Of a stretch of DNA of 64,000 bases, positions 7,588-14,905 are shown one piece after another. The position numbers and the translations under genes are program-made. The stretch covers positions 1 to 64,000 of the forward strand of contig CANEVO010000006.1 of NCBI GenBank assembly GCA_947442255.1, read 5' to 3'. The DNA comes from Opitutia bacterium. Lineage in GTDB: Bacteria; Verrucomicrobiota; Verrucomicrobiae; Opitutales; Opitutaceae. Below the pieces are notes generated by a model that was not told the DNA's origin, searched no databases, and saw only the letters and a program-made list of their open reading frames with translations. Positions within the stretch are counted from its first letter, which is position 1; each line of letters starts with the position of its first letter.

Positions 7588-8927
7588 ACCGTGAGCGGTT
7601 CGAACAATTCGTCGACCTTGCCCTGGCTGTCGGCAAACGAGTCGAGGCGCACGCCGACCTTGTCGAGCAGGGTCAGATGGAGATTGGCCAGCGGCGTCGG
7701 CTTTTCGTAGCGGAGGTGCCGGCCGCCCTTCATCCCGCCGGCCGCGCCCCCGGCGACGAGGATCGGCAGGTTGGTGTGGTCATGGATGTTGGGGTTGCCC
7801 ATGCCGCTGCCGTAGAGGATGAGCGAGTGATCGAGCAGCGAGCCGTTGCCGTCGGGCGTGGCCTTCAGGCGCTCGAGATAATAGGCGAAGAGCGACACGT
7901 GAAACTGGTTGATCTTCGCCATCCGCGCGACTTTCGCCGGGTCGTTGCCGTGATGCGAAAGCGGGTGATGGGGATCGGGCACGCCGATCTCGGGGTAGGT
8001 CCGACCGCTGGTCTCGCGCGCGAGTTGAAACGTGATGACGCGCGTGATGTCGCCCTGCAGCGCGAGCACCTGCAGATCGAACATCAGCCGGGCATGGTCG
8101 GCATAGGCCGCGGGCACGCCGAGCGGCCGGTCGAGGTCCGGCAGCGGGTTGTCGGCCGCATCCGTCTCGGCCTTCTGGATGCGGCGCTCCACCTCGCGCA
8201 CGGTGTCGAGGTACTGGCTGACGCGCGCCTGGTCGCCCGGACCCAGCTTGCGTTTCAGGCTGGCGATGTCCTCGGTGATCCAGTCGAGCAGGCTGGCGCG
8301 CTTGCGCAGGGCGGCGCGGCGGTCGGCCATGCTGCCGCCCTCGCCGAAGAGGGTCTCGAACACCATGCGCGGATGCGCCTCGGCCGGGAGCGGCGTCGTC
8401 GGCGAGGCCCACGAAAGATTGTTCTGGTAGACGCAGGCGTAGCCGTTGTCGCACTGCCCCACCGTCTGCATCATGTCCATCGCCAGCTCCAGCGAGGGGA
8501 GCTGCGTTTCGCGGCCCAGTTGCTGCGCGGCGATCTGGTCGACGGTGGTGCCGAGGTAGAAGTCCGAGCTCTCGGTCATCTTCGCCTTCGCCGCGCTGAG
8601 GAACGCGGCGTTCGAGGTGGCATGCGTGCCGGGATACGCGTTCCGCAACTCGAGGTTCGTGATCGCGGTGACGTGCTGCTTGACCGGCGCCAGCGAGCTG
8701 AGGATCGGCGAAAGCTCGTCGAGCCGCCCCTGGCCCGGCGGCGTCCACCGCGGGAGGTCGCAGCCCATCGGCATGAAGACAAATCCGAGCCGGCGCACCG
8801 GCAGGGCCGGCGTCTTCGACGCAGCGGTGGCGGCGGGCACCATCGCGTCCAGCAGGGGCAACGCCAGCGTGGCGCCCATGCCGCGAAGAAACGTGCGGCG
8901 GGGCAGGGCTTTTTTGGTGATGATCAT
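7584..8927 (-). CDS. Tat-exported DUF1552 protein
   Basis: A 447-residue DUF1552 family protein, a family of unknown function found mainly in Planctomycetes and Verrucomicrobia next to cytochrome-like DUF1592 proteins. The N-terminus carries a twin-arginine signal, PRRTFLRGMG, followed by a hydrophobic stretch and an AATAA site, so it is probably folded with a cofactor before export. The body has the family features GFVFMPMGCD, a His-containing segment HHPLSHHG and the SLILYGSGMGNPNIHDH block, which resembles the metal-binding region of the DUF1501/sulfatase-like fold; that similarity is an inference. Its ATG overlaps the stop of the upstream gene (ATGA), with GAGGAGATCG as ribosome site, and its stop overlaps the ankyrin start. 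Confidence 0.9.
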   Translation of the reverse strand: MIITKKALPRRTFLRGMGATLALPLLDAMVPAATAASKTPALPVRRLGFVFMPMGCDLPRWTPPGQGRLDELSPILSSLAPVKQHVTAITNLELRNAYPGTHATSNAAFLSAAKAKMTESSDFYLGTTVDQIAAQQLGRETQLPSLELAMDMMQTVGQCDNGYACVYQNNLSWASPTTPLPAEAHPRMVFETLFGEGGSMADRRAALRKRASLLDWITEDIASLKRKLGPGDQARVSQYLDTVREVERRIQKAETDAADNPLPDLDRPLGVPAAYADHARLMFDLQVLALQGDITRVITFQLARETSGRTYPEIGVPDPHHPLSHHGNDPAKVARMAKINQFHVSLFAYYLERLKATPDGNGSLLDHSLILYGSGMGNPNIHDHTNLPILVAGGAAGGMKGGRHLRYEKPTPLANLHLTLLDKVGVRLDSFADSQGKVDELFEPLTV

Positions 8928-11317
8928 GGCGATCTCCTCATTTGAAACGGTGGACTGTTCACGATACCCAAAATCAGCGCCGAGAAGCGGAAGTTTTCCG
9001 CCCGCGCCCGGCGAACCACCTCGCGCACCGCCGGACCGTCGTAGTACTCCACGCCGCGGCCGAGCGCAAACGTGAGCAGCTTCTCGGTCAGCGTGCCGGC
9101 GAAAACCTCCGGGCGGTCGAGCAGGCCCTGTTCGAGGCCGGTCACGCCGAGGAATTCGCCGCCGTCGGGCAGGCCGCCGGAGGCGTCGACGGGCTTGCCC
9201 TCCTCCACGTTGCGCCAGCGGCCAACCGCATCGAAATTTTCCAACGCAAAACCGACCGGGTCCATCACGTCATGACAGCTCGCACACGCGGGATCGGCCC
9301 GGTGCGAGGCAAGGCGTTCCCGCACCGGCAGCGCGGCCGACACCGTCGCGTCCTCCAGGGTCGGGACGTTCGCCGGCGGCGGCGGGGGCGGCGTGCCCAG
9401 CAGGTTTTCGAGGATCCATTTGCCGCGGATCACCGGCGACGTGCGCGTGGCATAGGACGTCACGGTCAGGATGCTCCCCTGCCGCAACAACCCGCCGCGC
9501 TGCCGGTCCGCGCCGAGCGCGACGCGACGGAAGCGGCTGCCGTTGATGTGGGGAATGCCGTAGTGCTTCGCGAGGCGCTCGTTCAGGAACGTGTAGTCCG
9601 CGCGCAGCAGGTCGAGCACGCTGCGATCCTCGCGAGCGATGCTTTCGAAAAAGAGTTCCGTCTCCTGCCGGAAGGCCTGCCGCAGGTTGTCGTCGAAGTC
9701 GGGAAACAACCGCAGGTCCGGCGTCACCGAGTCCAGATTGCGCAAATACAGCCACTGCCCCGCGAAATTCGTGGTCAGGCTGCGGGCGCGCGCGTCGGCC
9801 AGCATCCGCCGCACCTGCCGCTCCAGCTCCGCGGGCCGGCGGAGCTGGCCGCGCACCGCGGCGGCGAGCAGCTCGTCGTCGGGAATGCTGCTCCAGAGAA
9901 AAAACGACAGGCGCGACGCCAGCTCGACGTCGCTGACGCGATAGGCCGCGCCCGGGGCGAGGCCGGACGGCTCGGTCTCGACGCGGAACAAGAAGCCCGA
10001 ACTCACGAGTACCGCGGTCAGGGCGGACTCGATCCCGGCCTCGAAACCGTCGCCGCGGCCCTCGCGAAAAAACTGCATCGGCTTGCGCAGGTCGGCGTCG
10101 GTCACGGGCCGGCGGTAGGCCCGGCGGATCAAGCGGGAAAGAATCTCCTTCGCCCGCGCCTCCTCCTCCGCGGGATTCTGCGGCGGCGCGAACCCGGCGC
10201 CGAAGATCATCCGGCGGCTCGGCGTGTCGCCCGGCCCGGCGGAGTCGTAGGGACCGGTGATCGAGACCTGATACACCGCCGGCCCGAGGCGGGGATGCCG
10301 GTGCAGGTTGAAATGCGCCTGGAATGGCTGGCGCTCGGTCTCGAGCAGCGCGGAGGAAAGTTGCGGGAACGTGACGCCGATCTCGTGCGGGCCCGCCTGC
10401 ACCGGCAGGCGGAACTTCAGGTGACGGTCGACGGCCTCGAAGCCCTCGCCTTTCGCGGGCGGCGTCACGGTGAACGCGGCCACGCGTTCCCGGTCGAGCA
10501 GCACCTCGATCTCGTGCGGCTTCTTCAGGCCCTCGACGTTCTCGTTGCGGTCGCGCGTCAGCCAGACCTGGATCTCGTAGTCGCCGTCGCGCGGAAAAAC
10601 GTGGGGCAACAATACGCCGCCGCGCGTGCCGGCCGGCAGGCCCTCGACGTGCTCCTCCTGCGTGAGGTCCGGACGGAGTCGGATCGTGTCGCCCCGGGGC
10701 ACCCGCGAGGGCGTGCCCACCGCGAGCCGGCTGATTTTCTGCGCCGCCGAGACGTAGCGGTCGAGCAGCGTGGGCGACAGGTTGCCGACCGTGACATTGT
10801 CGAAGCCGTGACTGGATTCGTCGTTGGGCAGCAGCGCCGCGGCGTCGATCGGCAGCGCCAGCAGATCGCGGATGGCATTTTGGTATTCGGTGCGGTTGAG
10901 GCGGCGAAACGTGTCGGTGCGGCCGGGATTGGGGTTGCGGGCCGCGGCGCGATCGAGGGCGGATTCCAAGTCCGCGAGCACGCGCCGGTAGGCGGCTTCG
11001 TCGGGTCGCGACTCCCCGGCCGGCGGCATCTGCCGGCGTTCGAGTTTGCGGACAACGCACTCCCAGCGCTCGGCATCCTTCGCCGGGTGCGTGGTGTCGA
11101 TGGCTTAGAGCGAAAGATGGCCCTTCTTGGTGCCCGCGTCGTGGCAATCGAGGCAGTAGCCTTCGAGCATCGCCGCCGCGGGATTCGACGCGGCCGGCGG
11201 CATGACGCGGGATTCCGCAGCGCCCGCCCGATCGCCACCGGACGCCGCCCACCCTGCGAGCAACGCACAAAAGGCGGTGCAGGTTCGGGGGAACCTCGGC
11301 GCGGGCGAAGGGCACAT
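8924..11317 (-). pseudogene. planctomycete-type cytochrome c / DUF1587-1592-1588-1585 protein, interrupted by in-frame stop
   Basis: The full reading frame is 798 codons from an ATG at 11317. The first 70 residues contain a signal peptide and a c-type haem motif YCLDCHD (Cys55, Cys58, His59) followed by GTKKGHLSL. Codon 71 is TAA (11105-11107), after which the same frame continues AIDTTHPAKDAERWECVVRK and on to the end. The remainder shows DUF1587 (FRRLNRTEYQNAIRDLL), DUF1592, DUF1588 (RTSPVIRGKWILENLLG), a second CxxCH motif (CASCHDVMDPVGF) and DUF1585. Relatives usually have Glu where the stop lies, so one G-to-T change (GAA to TAA) would explain it. A downstream in-frame ATG at 11029 could start a 701-residue product, but this would lack the signal and the first haem site. 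A sequencing error is also possible. The stop codon overlaps the DUF1552 start. Confidence 0.85.
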
Positions 11318-11464
11318 GGGGTGGTCAAACGCCGACGGTCAGAGCGTGATCGTCGGCGGTTTCAGGTAACGGCGAAAATGGGTCCGGGCCGGTAAACCGC
11401 GAGGCAAAATGCGGGCCCGAAGACGGACCGGCTCCACCCAACCTCAGGCGGCCGCGAGAGACGC

Positions 11465-11483
11465 GGCGCGATCGCGCCTTTTT
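11465..11483 (+). promoter_or_regulatory. 14-bp palindrome followed by T5
   Basis: GGCGCGATCGCGCC is perfectly self-complementary and is followed by TTTTT, 47 bases before the AraC-type regulator start, in the divergent gap to the cytochrome gene. It could be an operator or a very short terminator. With no loop bases, the hairpin would need to open its central pairs. Confidence 0.35.
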
Positions 11484-11530
11484 CTCCGGATTTGCACCGG
11501 CCGCCGGGATGCCGTTCGCTGCCCGTGACC

Positions 11531-12403
11531 ATGAGAAAAGTCACCCGCCCGATCCCGGTGGCGCTGCCCGTCCACGGCGTCGTTTTTGCGGAAAGCGTTC
11601 ATGCCGCGAATTTCCACATGACGGTGCGGGCGGATCCCTTTCACAAGCTCCTGTATGTGCCGCAAGGCCGGGTCATCTATCGCGACCATCACGCCGGCCG
11701 GGAGTTCGAGGCGGGGCCGGGCACCCTGCTTGCCGTCGATCGCGGCACCCCCCACCAGTTGCGCGACGAATCGCCCGCGATGCTGCTGCTGCTCTGCTTC
11801 GCTCCGCGTTTTATCGATGACGATCCACCCCGCCGCGCTTTGTGGCGCACGCTGAGCCAGCAGCGCCAATGGCACGTGCCCGCCGGCAAGCCGTCCAGCC
11901 AGCGCTTCGAAAATCTCTGGCGCCGGGCTTTGCTCGAACAGACCGCGAACCGGCCGGGCGGCACGGTTGCGCTCCACGCGCTTGCCGCGCAGATCCTCGT
12001 CTCGCTCGCCCGCCTGCCCGCGACCCGTGAGCCCACCGACACGGCGGTGCGCCGGGTCCAGGCCGTCGCGCAGGAACTCGCCGACTCGTTCTACGATGAA
12101 TGGACCCTCGACCGGGCCGCCGCCCGCGCCGGCTTGTCGCGCCGGAGGTTCAGCGAGCTTTTCCGCGCCCGGACCGGAGCAACCTTCCTGGATCGCCTGA
12201 CCGATCTCCGCCTCGAGCACGCCGCCAAGTTGCTGCGCGACGGAACCCATTCCGTGACCGGGGCCGCTTTCTCCTGCGGTTATCGCGACCTCTCGCATTT
12301 TTACCGCGTGTTCCGCCAACGCTTCGGCCGGCCGCCCGGGGAGTGGAGCAAAACCAGCCCGAACCGGCCGCCCCCTAGCACTACCGTGTCAAGTTGCGCC
12401 TGA
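11531..12403 (+). CDS. AraC/XylS-family transcriptional regulator
   Basis: A 290-residue regulator. Residues 1 to about 110 form a cupin-like sensing domain (beta-rich; GRVIYRDHHAGREFEAGPGTL and the RGTPHQL loop are typical). The C-terminal 100 residues carry the two helix-turn-helix motifs of AraC proteins: LDRAAARAGLSRRRFSELFR and, further on, the VTGAAFSCGYRDLSHFYRVF block with the family Phe-Arg-x-x-Phe-G-x-x-P ending (FRQRFGRPPGEW). The ATG at 11531 is preferred over an upstream in-frame start at 11492 because it begins right at the domain. It reads towards the Rieske/MetE/glycosidase genes 280 bases downstream and divergently from the cytochrome cassette, so it probably controls one or both in response to a small carbohydrate-like ligand; this is an inference from position. 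Confidence 0.88.
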   Translation: MRKVTRPIPVALPVHGVVFAESVHAANFHMTVRADPFHKLLYVPQGRVIYRDHHAGREFEAGPGTLLAVDRGTPHQLRDESPAMLLLLCFAPRFIDDDPPRRALWRTLSQQRQWHVPAGKPSSQRFENLWRRALLEQTANRPGGTVALHALAAQILVSLARLPATREPTDTAVRRVQAVAQELADSFYDEWTLDRAAARAGLSRRRFSELFRARTGATFLDRLTDLRLEHAAKLLRDGTHSVTGAAFSCGYRDLSHFYRVFRQRFGRPPGEWSKTSPNRPPPSTTVSSCA

Positions 12404-12682
12404 ATTTTGGCGACGATTTCGGAGAGTGTGTAACCTATTGGGTTACGCTTTTGGCGAAGGCTTTTTTCGAGCGAGCATGACAAAGTCGTGCTCGCTGACG
12501 TCGCAAGACACGGACGAGGGGGAGCGTTTTCAAACCCGCCGTCATCGCGAGAGTGCGAAGTGTTCTGCCAAGCCGGCGGCACGGCCGGGGCGCGCCGTGG
12601 GATTGCCCGATGTGCCAGCCGGATTTGCCCGCGCCGCCAAGACGAGAGGAGTCCGTTGAAGTAGAGTGTCGGTTTCCTTACG
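12404..12682. other. intergenic region with two inverted repeats
   Basis: This 279-base gap between regulator and oxygenase holds the 17-base palindrome at 12430-12446 and, at 12470-12496, a 12-bp hairpin AGCGAGCATGAC-AAA-GTCGTGCTCGCT with one G-T pair. A 77-codon plus-strand frame (12426-12659) has no recognisable protein character. The promoter of the catabolic genes most likely lies here, but I could not pick a convincing -35/-10 pair. Confidence 0.45.
12430..12446. promoter_or_regulatory. palindrome GTAACC-TATTG-GGTTAC
   Basis: Six-base arms separated by TATTG. The same architecture, with the identical TATTG centre, occurs at 29198-29214 (GTCAAC-TATTG-GTTGAC). It sits between the AraC gene and the Rieske gene and is a candidate operator; function is inferred only. 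Confidence 0.35.
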
Positions 12683-13711
12683 ATGGAGCTGACTGAAGAT
12701 CTCCCGTTTGCCGCCCTTCGCCACACCTGGCAACCGGTGGCGCTCAGCATGGATCTGCCCGCCGGCAGGGTCACGAGCCGCACCCTGCTCGACCAGGAAC
12801 TTGTGCTGGCCCGGTTTGCGGATGGCCGGATCCTCGCGGCCGACGTGGCCTGCCCGCACAAGGGCGCGCGGCTTTCCGCCGGTTGCATCCGCCACGGGGA
12901 ACTCATGTGCCCCTACCACGGCTGGCGCTTCGATGCGGGCGGCGCGTGCCTGAGCATCCCCTCATTGGTCGAGCCGAATGCCGGCAAACTCGCCCTCTCC
13001 CACCTCCAAAGTCATGCCGTGCAGGAGCGCTACGGCATGATCTGGGTGAAGCTCGACCCGGCGGGCGCGCATGCGTTGCCCGATGTGCCGGAATTCGAAA
13101 ACTCCGCCTGGGCCTATCGCCTCGGGCCGCCGACGGTTTTTCGCGCCGGGTTTCGGCGTGAGATCGAGAACTACCTCGACATGTCTCATTTCGCGTTCGC
13201 GCATGCCTCGACGCTCGGCCAGGCGGCCGACACACGCATTCCTCCGATGCGGATCACGACGCACGCGGACGGCTTCGAGATGGACGCGCCTTTTCCCGCG
13301 CTCGACACGCCGCATGAGCAACCCGGCAAACTCCAGAGCGCGCACCATCGCCGCCAGCGTTGCTGGCTGCCGAATTTCACGACGATCCGCCAGATTTTCC
13401 CGGATGGCGACGAACGCGTGCTCGTCCACGTCCCGTCGCCCAACACCCGGGAGCAATGCACCGTCTTTTGGTCGCTGGCCATTTCGCCCGGTTTTCACGG
13501 CCCCGCGCCGGACGACCAGATCGCCTTCGCCGTGCGCGTGCTCGACGAGGACCGGCAAATGTGCGAGTTGCAGGTGCCCGCCGAAGTTCCCGTCAACCCT
13601 GCACGCGGCGGGTGGGGCGTACTCGTGACGCCCGGGGACACGCTCGCCAACACGTTTCAAAAATCTTTCCGCCAGTGGCTCCAGTGCCCGCCGGTGGCGC
13701 CTGACGCCTGA
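12683..13711 (+). CDS. Rieske non-haem iron oxygenase, alpha subunit
   Basis: A 342-residue terminal oxygenase of the ring-hydroxylating/O- and N-demethylase type. The Rieske [2Fe-2S] ligands are Cys57-Pro-His59 and Cys76-Pro-Tyr-His79 in VACPHKGARLSAG and MCPYHGWRF. The mononuclear iron site is ENYLDMSHFAFAHAST, with the bridging Asp166 and ligands His169 and His174; the third ligand is expected further on. The size and the ENxLDxxHxxxxH spacing resemble the vanillate O-demethylase/toluenesulfonate monooxygenase branch (about 340-360 residues) rather than large-subunit dioxygenases. No ferredoxin reductase partner is encoded nearby, so electrons must come from elsewhere. It is followed after seven bases by a MetE-like methyltransferase. 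Together they suggest oxidative demethylation, but the substrate is unknown. Confidence 0.88.
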   Translation: MELTEDLPFAALRHTWQPVALSMDLPAGRVTSRTLLDQELVLARFADGRILAADVACPHKGARLSAGCIRHGELMCPYHGWRFDAGGACLSIPSLVEPNAGKLALSHLQSHAVQERYGMIWVKLDPAGAHALPDVPEFENSAWAYRLGPPTVFRAGFRREIENYLDMSHFAFAHASTLGQAADTRIPPMRITTHADGFEMDAPFPALDTPHEQPGKLQSAHHRRQRCWLPNFTTIRQIFPDGDERVLVHVPSPNTREQCTVFWSLAISPGFHGPAPDDQIAFAVRVLDEDRQMCELQVPAEVPVNPARGGWGVLVTPGDTLANTFQKSFRQWLQCPPVAPDA

Positions 13712-13718
13712 TCTTTTC

Positions 13719-14747
13719 ATGCCCAACTCAAAACTCCCGAAGTCGCCCCGCATCCTCACCACCACCGTCGGCTCCTATCCGATCCCGGACTGGCTCGCCG
13801 CGCTGCCGAGCGAACAGGCGGTGATCGACGCCACCCGCGTGGTCTTCGACCTCCAGCGGCAGGCGGGCATCGATCTCCCGACGGACGGCGAACTCTACCG
13901 CTTCGACGTCAATCACCCCGACACGAACGGGATGATCGAGTATTTCATCCGGCCGATGCAGGGCATCTCGTCGGTGGTGGGCCGCTCGATCACCGACGAA
14001 TTTTCCCGGCACCATCCGATGGGCTTCCGCCGCAAGCCGGCCGGGGTCGTCACCGGCGCGCTCGGCGAGGGCTCGCTCAATCTGCTCGCCGACTGCCAGC
14101 GCGCGGCGGCCGTCGCCGGCGGACAATTCAAGTTCACGGTCACGAGCCCCTACATGCTGGCCCGCACGCTGCTCGACCACCACTACCGCGATTTTGAAAG
14201 GCTCACGATGGCGCTCGGCGATGTCCTGGCCGCCCAGATGCCCGGCCTGCCCGCCGCGTGCCTCCAAGTCGACGAGGCGAACATCCCCGGCAACCCCGAG
14301 GCCGGCCCCCTCGCCGCCGCCGCCATGAACCGCGTGCTCGACGCCATCGATCGCGGCACCGAGCGCGCCGTGCACTTTTGCTTCGGCAACTACGGCGGGC
14401 AGACGATCCAGAAGGGCAACTGGGCCAAGCTCACCGCGTTTCTCAACGCGCTGCACACCGACCATCTCGTGCTCGAACTCGCGCATCGGCCGAAGAGCGA
14501 CCTCGATGCCCTCAGGCACATCGACAAGAAAATCACGCTCGGCGTCGGTGTCATCGACATCAAGGTGAACCACATCGAGACGCCCGACGAAGTCGCCGCG
14601 CGCATCGAGGCGGTGGAGAAAAAGGTCGGCCCGGGCCGCGTGCGCTGGGTCCACCCCGACTGCGGTTTCTGGATGCTCAAGCGCTCGATCGCCGACCGGA
14701 AAATCGAGGCCCTGGTGCGCGGACGGGATTTGTATCTCGGGCTGTAA
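13719..14747 (+). CDS. MetE-like (cobalamin-independent methionine synthase C-terminal) protein
   Basis: A 342-residue protein corresponding to the catalytic C-terminal barrel of cobalamin-independent methionine synthase. It lacks the N-terminal folate-binding half found in full-length MetE (about 750 residues). The zinc-site residues are present: His219 and Cys221 (HFCFGN), Glu253 (LELAHR) and Cys315 (HPDCGF). The N-terminal motif TTTVGSYP and the acidic DEANI segment (185-189) also fit the family. Short MetE-like proteins of this kind transfer methyl groups from donors other than polyglutamyl-methyl-folate or act on different thiols. Its start lies seven bases after the Rieske gene stop, so both are in one operon. 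A role in accepting a one-carbon unit linked to the oxygenase is an attractive but unproven inference. Confidence 0.82.
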   Translation: MPNSKLPKSPRILTTTVGSYPIPDWLAALPSEQAVIDATRVVFDLQRQAGIDLPTDGELYRFDVNHPDTNGMIEYFIRPMQGISSVVGRSITDEFSRHHPMGFRRKPAGVVTGALGEGSLNLLADCQRAAAVAGGQFKFTVTSPYMLARTLLDHHYRDFERLTMALGDVLAAQMPGLPAACLQVDEANIPGNPEAGPLAAAAMNRVLDAIDRGTERAVHFCFGNYGGQTIQKGNWAKLTAFLNALHTDHLVLELAHRPKSDLDALRHIDKKITLGVGVIDIKVNHIETPDEVAARIEAVEKKVGPGRVRWVHPDCGFWMLKRSIADRKIEALVRGRDLYLGL

Positions 14748-14905
14748 CGCGCAAGACGCGGTCTGCGCTCCGTAACGGTCCCCGTGATTCGTGTGATTCG
14801 CAGGGAACCCGGCCCTTCAACGGGCCCCTGAAATTTTCAGCAATGTTCATTTTGACTCGGATCTGGGCGCCGTGAGCTTTTCGGACAGCCGTATCCCGAG
14901 ACTTC

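Noticed and set aside
8942..11395. A plus-strand frame opposite the cytochrome/DUF1592 gene
   Set aside because: Same kind of shadow, with Arg/Glu/Val repeats; the minus-strand frame contains all DUF motifs.
12426..12659. A 77-codon plus-strand frame before the Rieske gene
   Set aside because: No recognisable motif, ends before the oxygenase ribosome site, and overlaps the two inverted repeats; more likely noncoding control DNA.
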